The position numbers and the translations under genes are program-made. From an uncultured Fulvivirga sp. (GTDB lineage Bacteria > Bacteroidota > Bacteroidia > Cytophagales > Cyclobacteriaceae), in assembly GCA_947500555.1 (NCBI GenBank), contig CANMSE010000001.1, positions 310,001 to 374,000 on the forward strand: 64,000 nucleotides of DNA. Reading direction: 5' to 3'. The notes under the pieces are model-generated. The model was given only the letters and a program-made list of their open reading frames with translations, did no database searches and had not been told where the DNA came from. This document shows, piece by piece, positions 9,400 through 16,870 of the stretch (within the stretch, counting starts at the first letter, position 1; every line of letters begins with the position of its first letter).

Positions 9400-9411
9400 C
9401 TTAATATAGTT

Positions 9412-9831
9412 ATGCCTCATCCAGCCTGCCCCAAATGTGATAATTTAAAAATAATAAAGAGTGGAATTGTTAATTCACGGCAAAGATATCATTGTAAAAA
9501 ATGCCACTACTACTTCTCAGTCAATAAGTTAGGTAAACAGATTGACGACTACTATGTCATAAAGGCATTGCAACTCTATTTAGAAGGTGTAAGCTACAGG
9601 GAGATCGAAAGAATACTTGGAATAAGCCATGTGTCGGTAATGAATTGGGTAAAAAAATATCATATCAAAGCTCCTGAACGTTATGATTATCGTCCTACTT
9701 ATAAAATTATAAACCATGAAGAGCTTCAATTACTCATTGCTGAAAGTGGCTTTTTAAAAGATTCTGGGATGGTTATCACTGAACTTGGAGATAAATTCAT
9801 GATGATAAAGTGGGAGCGTTTCAGAGATTGA
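9412..9831 (+). CDS. Orphan IS1 InsA-like zinc-ribbon/HTH protein, probable domesticated regulator
   Basis: A 139-residue protein. Residues 1-40 form a zinc ribbon (CPKCDN, then YHCKKCHYYF), and residues 55-82 a helix-turn-helix (YLEGVSYREIERILGIS, then VSVMNWVKK). This is the architecture of the IS1 InsA DNA-binding protein. The remaining about 55 residues end in a short beta-type tail (MVITELGDKFMMIKWERFRD) that I do not recognise. No InsB-like DDE catalytic frame follows, no clear terminal repeats or target duplication flank it, and the gene is intact. It lies 119 bp ahead of the porin/symporter/kinase operon in the same orientation. I infer a transposase-derived transcription factor for that operon. 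A solo IS remnant is the alternative. Confidence 0.7.
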   Translation: MPHPACPKCDNLKIIKSGIVNSRQRYHCKKCHYYFSVNKLGKQIDDYYVIKALQLYLEGVSYREIERILGISHVSVMNWVKKYHIKAPERYDYRPTYKIINHEELQLLIAESGFLKDSGMVITELGDKFMMIKWERFRD

Positions 9832-9840
9832 ACTATACTC

Positions 9841-9860
9841 TTAGCAAAACTATATAGTTT
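9841..9860. promoter_or_regulatory. Inverted nonamer plus 14-bp palindrome upstream of the porin operon
   Basis: TTAGCAAAA (9841-9849) is the reverse complement of the nonamer at 9372. It runs into AAACTATATAGTTT (9847-9860), a perfect palindrome, 91-104 bp upstream of the porin start. Candidate operator of the acetate operon. The protein that binds it is not known. Confidence 0.4.
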
Positions 9861-9950
9861 GAGGAAAACGTTTGCATAAAAAAATTAATCTTGGTGACTG
9901 AAGTTTTAGGCGGCCGTCTTTTTAATACTGACAACTAAAATTTCAATCAC

Positions 9951-11255
9951 ATGAAAAAACTAACTACTATAGCTTTTTTTGCTGTAGGTCTTTTTCTGAG
10001 TATCTCAGCTAAGGCTCAAAGTGAAGATAGCGAAGAGGACAGGTCTTATAAGCCCTTAACTCTCAAACTTAACGAAGCCGGTAATAAGTATATTCGATTT
10101 ATTACCTGGCATCAGATCTGGGCTGAAGATGGAAATCTCGACAATGACGTGGATCCTCAAGGCTTCACCATGCGTATTCGCAGATCCAGATTTTTGGCTT
10201 ATGCACAGATTTCATCGAGATTTTTGATCCTTACGCATTTTGGATTAAATACTTTAACAGGATCTAATGCTGATCCTATAGGTAACCAAGCTACAGACCG
10301 ACCAACTATTAATGGCCCGCAACTATTTATGCATGGAGCCTGGACGGAGTTCAGAGTCTCTCAAAATGATGCCTTGTACATGGGCGGTGGATTGCATTAC
10401 TGGAATGGCCTTAGTCGTCTTACCAGTGCTAGTACACTAAATTTTATGACGCAAGACAATTATCGTCAGGCCTGGGCACAACTTGGCTTGTCTGATCAAT
10501 TTGCAAGACACTTGGGTATTTATGCAAAGGGAAAATTGAATAAGTTGCGCTACACTTTAGCAGTCAACGAGCCTATAGTCAATGGCTTGGGTTCATCAGC
10601 AGCTCCTGACCCCGGTACAATAAGCTACTCAGGCAGAGCTGTAGCTAACAATACAGCGATTGGTGACTTAGAACCTGATGATGCCGGATTAATAGTCACC
10701 GGTTATGTTGACTATCAGTTTTTAGATCAGGAATCTAACAAGCTGCCCTATCGTGTTGGAACCTATTTAGGTAAGAAAAAAGTATTCAATATTGGCGCTG
10801 GATTTTTCAATCATGGAGATGGAACCGTAACGGTGGATGCAACAGGGAATGTATCAGCCAATGACGTAACTCACTTTGCTCTTGACGCATTTTATGATGC
10901 TCCACTTGGTGAAGGTGCAGTCAATGCTTATGCCGTTTACTACAACTTCGACTATGGTGAAAATTATGCCTTAGGCACAACCTATGGAACTGGGTCATCC
11001 CTATACGCTCACTTTGGCTATCTGTTACCTGAATTCACAGAAAAAGGAAGATTCATGCCTTATTTAGCTTACAGTACCCGGGATTATGAAGCCTTTGAAA
11101 ATGCTGGTAACACATTACAAATTGGAGCAAATTGGTTTCTAAATGGTCATCACGCAAAAATCTCTTTAGAATACAGGTCTACACTCAATAATTATACTGG
11201 TGAAGAGCCTGACCGAGTTAATGGTTTGGTACTCCAAACACACATCTTCTTATAA
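9951..11255 (+). CDS. Porin-like outer-membrane beta-barrel protein
   Basis: A 434-residue protein with a signal peptide (MKKLTTIAFFAVGLFLSISAKAQ, cleaved after about residue 23). The mature protein shows alternating hydrophobic/polar strands typical of an outer-membrane barrel, Gly and aromatic girdle residues, and a last strand ending in an aromatic residue (LVLQTHIFL). The start of the barrel (FITWHQIWAED, then RIRRSRFLAYAQIS) resembles phosphate-selective-porin-like proteins of Bacteroidota. It is 21 bp upstream of the DUF4212 gene and belongs to that operon, so it likely lets the symporter's carboxylate substrate through the outer membrane. Substrate is inferred from context only. Confidence 0.82.
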   Translation: MKKLTTIAFFAVGLFLSISAKAQSEDSEEDRSYKPLTLKLNEAGNKYIRFITWHQIWAEDGNLDNDVDPQGFTMRIRRSRFLAYAQISSRFLILTHFGLNTLTGSNADPIGNQATDRPTINGPQLFMHGAWTEFRVSQNDALYMGGGLHYWNGLSRLTSASTLNFMTQDNYRQAWAQLGLSDQFARHLGIYAKGKLNKLRYTLAVNEPIVNGLGSSAAPDPGTISYSGRAVANNTAIGDLEPDDAGLIVTGYVDYQFLDQESNKLPYRVGTYLGKKKVFNIGAGFFNHGDGTVTVDATGNVSANDVTHFALDAFYDAPLGEGAVNAYAVYYNFDYGENYALGTTYGTGSSLYAHFGYLLPEFTEKGRFMPYLAYSTRDYEAFENAGNTLQIGANWFLNGHHAKISLEYRSTLNNYTGEEPDRVNGLVLQTHIFL

Positions 11256-11276
11256 AATCAACCTAAATACATAAAT

Positions 11277-11537
11277 ATGTCTGATAAAGATAAAATGAAA
11301 GAGTATTGGAAAAAGAACCTACGGTTTCTTACCATACTCCTTAGCATATGGTTTCTTGTTTCTTTCGGATTCGGGATCCTATTTGTAGACGCGCTCGATA
11401 CTATCAGGATTGGCGGCTTTAAGCTGGGATTCTGGTTCGCACAACAAGGTTCAATCTATGTTTTTGTAGCGCTAATATTTGTCTATGTAAAATGGATGAA
11501 TGGGCTCGATAAAGAATATGACGTTCACGAGGATTAA
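11277..11537 (+). CDS. DUF4212 small subunit of sodium/solute symporter
   Basis: An 86-residue protein with two TM helices (about residues 17-36 and 53-72). It starts with a charged segment containing YWKKNLRFL and carries the GFWFAQQGSI turn before helix 2. These are marks of DUF4212, which is nearly always encoded next to a VC_2705-type sodium:solute symporter, as here with a 22-bp gap. It is taken to be an accessory subunit of the symporter in the inner membrane. Length and motif fit the family fully. The exact task of the small subunit is not established. Confidence 0.92.
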   Translation: MSDKDKMKEYWKKNLRFLTILLSIWFLVSFGFGILFVDALDTIRIGGFKLGFWFAQQGSIYVFVALIFVYVKWMNGLDKEYDVHED

Positions 11538-11559
11538 TTACTACTAAAACTTTACAACT

Positions 11560-13260
11560 ATGGATATTCAAATTTGGACCTATATAATTGTTGGAATCAC
11601 CTTCGCACTTTACATTGGCATTGCCATCTGGTCAAGAGCGGGTTCTACTAAAGATTTTTATGTAGCTGGTGGTGGTGTATCACCATTAGCTAACGGTATG
11701 GCAACTGCAGCAGACTGGATGTCAGCGGCCTCATTCATTTCAATGGCAGGTATCATTTCCTTTGCTGGTTATGATGGTGCCGTTTACCTCATGGGTTGGA
11801 CTGGAGGTTATGTACTTCTGGCACTACTCTTAGCACCTTACTTAAGAAAGTTTGGAAAATTCACCGTTCCTGATTTCATCGGTGACAGATACTACTCCAA
11901 TCTGGCCAGGACTGTTGCTGTTATCTGCGCTATGCTGGTATCATTCACCTATGTGGCGGGACAAATGCGAGGTGTAGGGGTTGTATTCGCCCGTTTTCTT
12001 GAAGTGCCTGTTAACACCGGGGTATACATTGGTATGGCTATCGTATTCTTCTACGCAGTTCTTGGCGGCATGAAAGGAATCACCTACACCCAGGTGGCGC
12101 AATATTGTGTGTTGATTTTTGCGTATATGGTACCCGCATTCTTTATCTCTATTCAGCTTACTGGTAATGTTATTCCTCAATTGGGTTTTGGCAGCACCAT
12201 GGCTGATGGTTCTGGTGTTTATTTATTGGATAAACTTGATCAACTACATCGGGAACTAGGTTTTGCTGAGTATACGTCAGGATCTAAAAGTATGATTGAC
12301 GTATTTGCTATTACTTTTGCTTTGATGGCAGGTACAGCAGGCTTACCACACGTTATTGTAAGGTTTTTTACTGTCCCTAAAGTTCGTGATGCGCGCAAAT
12401 CAGCTGGTTTCGCATTGGTATTTATAGCTATACTTTATACAACAGCTCCGGCCATTGGAGCATTCGCAAGAACAAACCTAATCAATACAGTATCTGATAA
12501 AGAATATGCTTCTGTTCCTCAGTGGTTTAGTAATTGGGAAACAACAGGCCTTATTACATTCAATGATAAAAATGGAGATGGTAAAATTCAATATGTAGGT
12601 GACAAGGAAAAAAACGAGCTTACCATTGACAGAGATATCATGGTACTTGCCAATCCTGAAATTGCCAATCTACCAAATTGGGTAATTGCTTTGGTCGCTG
12701 CCGGAGGACTTGCAGCAGCATTATCAACTGCAGCCGGATTACTGCTCGTTATTTCAGCCAGTTTGAGCCATGACCTTATTAAAAAACAGATTAAACCCGA
12801 TCTAACCGAGAAAGAAGAGTTAATTTGGGCTCGTATTGGTGCTGCTATCGCAGTTTGTGTAGCTGGTTACTTTGGTATTAATCCTCCCGGATTTGTGGCG
12901 GCTACGGTAGCACTGGCCTTCGGTCTTGCAGCTGCTTCGTTTTTCCCGGCTATCATACTAGGTATATTTGATAAACGAATGAATCGTGAAGGTGCAGTCA
13001 GCGGTATGATCGCAGGGATTGTAGTCATGTTCATTTACATGGCAGTTTACAAACTCGGATGGTTTGTGGAATCCGTTCCTCCGTCTTCTGAATGGTGGTT
13101 TGGAATATCTCCTGAAGGGTTTGGTACGATTGCTATGATCATCAACATTGTTGTTTCCTTAGTGGTCTCTCGCATGACGGCAGAGCCTCCGCAAGAAGTA
13201 CAAGATATAGTTGAAGACATCAGGCTTCCAAAAGGTGCTGGAGCTGCAGTTGATCATTAG
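11560..13260 (+). CDS. Sodium:solute symporter, VC_2705/ActP-like, probable acetate or short carboxylate uptake
   Basis: A 566-residue SSS-family transporter with about 13 TM helices. It has the family's early AGGGVSPLANGMATAADWMS region (residues about 36-55) and GTAGLPHVIVRFFTVP (about 256-271), typical of ActP-like members. An unusual soluble insert near residues 330-365 contains DKNGDGKIQ, which resembles an EF-hand calcium loop. The gene follows DUF4212 and precedes the sensor kinase, Acs and DUF294 genes, a neighbourhood known from many bacteria for acetate or propionate use. It imports the substrate with sodium across the inner membrane. Acetate is the best guess, because acs lies in the same gene run. 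Confidence 0.92.
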   Translation: MDIQIWTYIIVGITFALYIGIAIWSRAGSTKDFYVAGGGVSPLANGMATAADWMSAASFISMAGIISFAGYDGAVYLMGWTGGYVLLALLLAPYLRKFGKFTVPDFIGDRYYSNLARTVAVICAMLVSFTYVAGQMRGVGVVFARFLEVPVNTGVYIGMAIVFFYAVLGGMKGITYTQVAQYCVLIFAYMVPAFFISIQLTGNVIPQLGFGSTMADGSGVYLLDKLDQLHRELGFAEYTSGSKSMIDVFAITFALMAGTAGLPHVIVRFFTVPKVRDARKSAGFALVFIAILYTTAPAIGAFARTNLINTVSDKEYASVPQWFSNWETTGLITFNDKNGDGKIQYVGDKEKNELTIDRDIMVLANPEIANLPNWVIALVAAGGLAAALSTAAGLLLVISASLSHDLIKKQIKPDLTEKEELIWARIGAAIAVCVAGYFGINPPGFVAATVALAFGLAAASFFPAIILGIFDKRMNREGAVSGMIAGIVVMFIYMAVYKLGWFVESVPPSSEWWFGISPEGFGTIAMIINIVVSLVVSRMTAEPPQEVQDIVEDIRLPKGAGAAVDH

Positions 13261-13301
13261 AAAGTTTTTATGATATCATCCTTGATAATGAAAGTCATAA
13301 T

Positions 13302-13340
13302 GGGTCTGTCGAAATATGCTATTCCAATTTCGACAGGCTC
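13302..13340. repeat. Inverted repeat CTGTCGAAAT/ATTTCGACAG after the symporter gene
   Basis: CTGTCGAAAT (13306-13315) and ATTTCGACAG (13327-13336) form a 10-bp stem with an 11-nt loop, extendable through G-T pairs to 13302-13340. There is no T-run right after it, so a simple intrinsic terminator is unlikely. The motif followed by GCTCTGCCTGAC resembles dispersed palindromic repeats common in Bacteroidota. It could separate or stabilise the symporter part of the mRNA. Confidence 0.6.
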
Positions 13341-13401
13341 TGCCTGACTTCAGCAAGCTTGACTTGCAAATAATTATCTCTTAATTTTTAATTCTAAGAA
13401 T

Positions 13402-13587
13402 ATGAAATTAAATAGAAAACTCACCATTATCTGTTTGGCAATTTATGCTACAATTACACTGGTAGGAAGATTTTACTTTGAGTCTAAATTTGGTATTGAC
13501 GTAGCTACTTCTTTGGCTTTAGGTATTGCCTTTATAGGAATCCCCGGACTTTTATTTAGAGTGGGACTACTTAACTTAAATAATTAA
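13402..13587 (+). CDS. Tiny membrane protein in the acetate operon
   Basis: A 61-residue protein with two hydrophobic segments (about residues 8-24 and 35-57), ending LLNLNN. The position is telling: it follows the symporter gene by 141 bp and its stop is 2 bp before the next tiny gene, which itself overlaps the sensor kinase. Small membrane subunits are often found with SSS transporters and kinases. No family is recognised. Existence is supported by tight packing and by membrane-like composition. The function, perhaps in assembling or tuning the symporter or kinase, is inference. Confidence 0.65.
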   Translation: MKLNRKLTIICLAIYATITLVGRFYFESKFGIDVATSLALGIAFIGIPGLLFRVGLLNLNN

Positions 13588-13589
13588 AA

Positions 13590-13796
13590 ATGAGCAAGCA
13601 GTTAGCAAAGTTACTGGTCGTTATGTTTACAGTCTTCTTACTGCTTTTTCATTTTCCTATCATTACCATTGCTAATGTTTCATCATACATCAATGGCATC
13701 CCGGTATTTTTTATTTATCTCTTCGTTGTCTGGTCACTACTAATATTTTCCATTTATCTGGTAGTTAAAAAAACTGGAGGTGACCATGGCGATTGA
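13590..13796 (+). CDS. Tiny membrane protein overlapping the sensor kinase gene
   Basis: A 68-residue protein with two TM helices (about residues 7-29 and 36-58) and a charged tail KKTGGDHGD. It begins 2 bp after the previous tiny gene and overlaps the kinase start at 13786 by 11 bp. The kinase's ribosome-binding site GGAGG lies within its last codons, which suggests translational coupling. The topology recalls the small DUF3311-like or DUF4212-like partners of SSS proteins, but I cannot assign it to either. Confidence 0.68.
   Translation: MSKQLAKLLVVMFTVFLLLFHFPIITIANVSSYINGIPVFFIYLFVVWSLLIFSIYLVVKKTGGDHGD
13776..13780 (+). promoter_or_regulatory. Ribosome-binding site GGAGG that fixes the kinase start
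   Basis: GGAGG sits 5 nt before ATG 13786, a standard Shine-Dalgarno spacing. Most genes in this window lack one. It argues for ATG 13786 rather than the in-frame GTG at 13780, which this site overlaps. Confidence 0.7.
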
Positions 13797-16485
13797 ATGG
13801 ATAGTTATAATCGCTTCTTTTGCCTACCTAATATTACTTTTTTTTATAGCTGGGTGGGCGGAGAAAAATGCTGACAAAAGTTGGCTTTCAAGTCCTTATA
13901 TTTATGCACTCTCACTTGCGGTATATTGTACTGCATGGACATATTATGGCAGTGTGGGCAGAGCTGCCAATCAAGGGTTAGACTTTCTAACAACTTATAT
14001 CGGGCCTATTCTTGCTGCACCTCTATTTTGGCTTGTTCTTAGAAAAATAATCCGAATAAGTAAGTCTTTAAGAATCACAACAATTGCTGATTTTATCTCC
14101 TCACGTTATGGAAAAAGTTTTTCACTTGGAGCAATGGTTACTGTAATTAGTGTACTGGCCATCATTCCATACATGTCAATTCAGCTAAAAGCTATTTCTG
14201 CTAGCTTCAGCATATTTTCCACCAAATCGCTCGTAGGTCAGGGATTGTTCTTTGACGATACTGCTTTCTATATTACGATGGTGATTGGTGCCTTTGTGAT
14301 CATTTTCGGATCAAGAAAAGTAGACTCCTCACAACGAAATATTGGATTAATATCAGCAATCGCCTTTGAATCGCTCTTTAAACTCTTTGCCTTCATCGGT
14401 TTAGGTATTTATGTAACCTATGGAATGTACAATGGGTTTAGTGATATTTTTCAATCCGCAAAAGTTCTACCTGAATTTGAACAACTGACTTCACTTGGGG
14501 AAGAGAGTGCCTACACCAATTGGTTTTGGCTGAACCTTCTCTCCATGCTTGCCATTGTTATGCTGCCAAGACAGTTTCATGTCGCTGTCAAAGAGAATGG
14601 GAATGAGAATCACTTAAAAAAGGCAATGTGGTTATTCCCCTTGTATTTGTTATTGATCAATGTATTTGTGGTACCGGTTGCCTTAGGAGGCAGGTTGTTC
14701 TTCGTTGATCAGGCGATAGATGCCGATACCTATGTGTTAGCAATGCCATTGGCAACAAACAAACCATTGCTAGCTCTATTGGTGTATCTGGGGGGGTTTT
14801 CAGCTGCTACCAGTATGATTATTGTATCGACATCTGCATTGAGTATCATGCTCAACAATCATCTGCTTGTACCACTAATCTTAAGGAACAATACCTTATC
14901 AAACGCTTTTGACAATCGACTAAATACTGTCGTTCTAAGAGGCAAACAAGTGATGATCATTCTCATGCTCTTGTTATCCTATTTGTATTTCAAGCTGGTT
15001 GGAGAAAAGTTTTCGCTGGTGTCTATAGGCCTAATCTCATTTGCAGGAATTGCACAATTTGCTCCTGCATTAATCGGTGGATTATTCTGGAAAAACGGGA
15101 ATAAGAAAGGAGCCATCGTAGGAATATTGACTGGATTCACTATATGGTTTGTAATTCTTGTTATTCCTACCATTATATCTGCTAATCTACTTCCGGTGTC
15201 TATCATGACAGAAGGTCTTTTTGGAATTTCACTATTCAAACCACATGCTTTTCTAGGACTTGAAATTGGTAATTTTGTAGCTCAAGGGACCATGTGGAGC
15301 TTACTTTTTAATTCGCTAGCTTACATAATTGTTTCTTCTTTATCCAATCGATCAATTCAAGAAACAAATCAATCAGAAGTATTTGTAGATATATTCAAGT
15401 ATTCCACAAACTATGAAAGCGCCATCCTTTGGAAAGGCAAGGCCTTCTATAATGACATTAAAAAACTTCTAACCATGTTTTTAGGTAAGGAGCGAACAGA
15501 AAGGGCTTTCAAAAAATTTCATGCTCGCAACGATATTCAGGAAGGTTCAATGGAAGCCGATTTTAGAGTGGTCAACTATGCTGAGAAATTACTTTCCGGA
15601 GCAGTGGGTTCTGCATCGGCACGGGTAATGATGTCTTCTGTTGTGAAAGAAGAAAAAGTAAACCTGCAAGAAGTGTTTGATATCCTACAAGAAACTCAAC
15701 GCTATATTTCAGACAATAAAGAACTAAAGAAAAAATCAGAAGAACTTAGAGAAACTAGTACTAAATTAATGATAGCTAATGCCGACCTAACGAAACTAGA
15801 TCGGTTAAAAGATGAATTCATTTCAACGGTAACACATGAGATGAGAACTCCAATCACCTCAATCAGAGCATTTTCTGAAATTCTAAATGACAATGATGAT
15901 CTTGAGGTCGAACAGCGTGAGCAATTTTTCAAAACTATAGTGGAAGAAACCAAAAGGATGGAACGGCTCATCAATCAAGTGCTGGATTTAGAGAAAATGG
16001 AGGCTGGCAAGATTCAGTTTGAACTTAGTCCTCTAGATATGAATGAAGTTTTGGAGGAAGCTCTAAATTCAGTTGAGCAATCCGTAAATGAAAAAGGAAT
16101 CGAAATAGAAAAACTGCTGGACAAAAATATTCCTTCCATTGAAGGGAATAAAGACCGTCTGATTCAGGTCATTCTAAATCTGGTTTCGAATGCCAGGAAA
16201 TTCTGCACTAAAGAGAACGGTAAAATAACAATAAAAACAGCGCTGAAAGATAAACATATAGAACTATCAGTGGCTGATAATGGTATAGGCATCGCTAAAG
16301 AAAGTCAGGCAATGATATTTGAAGCATTTTATCAGGCCGAGGATCAGACATTGAAAAAACCTGAAGGTAGCGGGTTGGGGTTAACGATAAGCAAGAAAAT
16401 TATCGATAAACATCAGGGTGAAATTTGGGTGTCTAGTAAAGTAGGTAGTGGTACCTTGGTAGCGTTTAAACTACCCATAAATTGA
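13786..16485 (+). CDS. SSS-transporter-fused sensor histidine kinase (CbrA-like)
   Basis: An 899-residue membrane kinase. Residues 1 to about 500 form a sodium:solute symporter-like domain with some 13 helices. A linker and coiled coil follow (about 610-670, rich in KKKSEELRE-type heptads). A HisKA domain has the phospho-acceptor His at about 684 in THEMRTPITS, and an HATPase domain carries NLVSNARKF, DNGIGIA and GSGLGLTISKKI. This is the CbrA-type architecture, in which the transporter module is thought to sense or pass substrate. It overlaps the tiny membrane gene by 11 bp, and the response regulator starts 5 bp after its stop, so the pair is a two-component system for the operon's carboxylate. 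Confidence 0.93.
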   Translation: MAIEWIVIIASFAYLILLFFIAGWAEKNADKSWLSSPYIYALSLAVYCTAWTYYGSVGRAANQGLDFLTTYIGPILAAPLFWLVLRKIIRISKSLRITTIADFISSRYGKSFSLGAMVTVISVLAIIPYMSIQLKAISASFSIFSTKSLVGQGLFFDDTAFYITMVIGAFVIIFGSRKVDSSQRNIGLISAIAFESLFKLFAFIGLGIYVTYGMYNGFSDIFQSAKVLPEFEQLTSLGEESAYTNWFWLNLLSMLAIVMLPRQFHVAVKENGNENHLKKAMWLFPLYLLLINVFVVPVALGGRLFFVDQAIDADTYVLAMPLATNKPLLALLVYLGGFSAATSMIIVSTSALSIMLNNHLLVPLILRNNTLSNAFDNRLNTVVLRGKQVMIILMLLLSYLYFKLVGEKFSLVSIGLISFAGIAQFAPALIGGLFWKNGNKKGAIVGILTGFTIWFVILVIPTIISANLLPVSIMTEGLFGISLFKPHAFLGLEIGNFVAQGTMWSLLFNSLAYIIVSSLSNRSIQETNQSEVFVDIFKYSTNYESAILWKGKAFYNDIKKLLTMFLGKERTERAFKKFHARNDIQEGSMEADFRVVNYAEKLLSGAVGSASARVMMSSVVKEEKVNLQEVFDILQETQRYISDNKELKKKSEELRETSTKLMIANADLTKLDRLKDEFISTVTHEMRTPITSIRAFSEILNDNDDLEVEQREQFFKTIVEETKRMERLINQVLDLEKMEAGKIQFELSPLDMNEVLEEALNSVEQSVNEKGIEIEKLLDKNIPSIEGNKDRLIQVILNLVSNARKFCTKENGKITIKTALKDKHIELSVADNGIGIAKESQAMIFEAFYQAEDQTLKKPEGSGLGLTISKKIIDKHQGEIWVSSKVGSGTLVAFKLPIN

Positions 16486-16490
16486 GAGTC

Positions 16491-16859
16491 ATGAAGAAAG
16501 TACTAATTGTTGATGATGAGCCTAATATTATCATGTCACTTGAATTTCTGATAAAGAAGAGCGGCTATCAGACATTTATTGCGCGTGATGGATCTGAAGC
16601 ATTGGCTATTGTTGATAAAGAAATTCCTGATGTGGTCATATTGGATATTATGATGCCCAAGGTAGACGGTTATGAAGTCTGCGAGTACATTAAGAAACAC
16701 AAAAAACTGACCTCCAAAGTGGTGTTTTTATCTGCAAAAGGAAAAGAGTCAGATATCGAAAAAGGCTATGCTGCAGGGGCTGACTTCTACATGACTAAAC
16801 CGTTTTCAACAAAGAAATTGGTGAGTAAAGTAAATGAATTAATGAGTTTAACAACATAA
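16491..16859 (+). CDS. Receiver-only response regulator
   Basis: A 122-residue CheY-like protein from ATG 16491; an upstream in-frame TTG at 16482 adds only three residues. The acidic pair is at residues 8-9 (LIVDDE), the phospho-acceptor Asp at 52 (VVILDIMMPK), the switch Ser near 81 (FLSAKG) and the conserved Lys at 103 (MTKPF). No output domain follows, so the signal must pass by protein contact, possibly to a regulator not in this pair. It sits between the SSS-kinase gene and acs (11-bp gap) and is the clear partner of the kinase. Confidence 0.93.
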   Translation: MKKVLIVDDEPNIIMSLEFLIKKSGYQTFIARDGSEALAIVDKEIPDVVILDIMMPKVDGYEVCEYIKKHKKLTSKVVFLSAKGKESDIEKGYAAGADFYMTKPFSTKKLVSKVNELMSLTT

Positions 16860-16870
16860 ATAATCAAATC

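Noticed and set aside
9372..9860. A complete insertion sequence around the InsA-like gene
   Set aside because: No catalytic transposase frame, no matching long terminal inverted repeats beyond the TTTTGCTAA core, and no target-site duplication could be seen. A stand-alone gene fits better.
13302..13340. An intrinsic terminator after the symporter gene
   Set aside because: The stem is good but no T-run follows on either strand, so it is listed as an inverted repeat.
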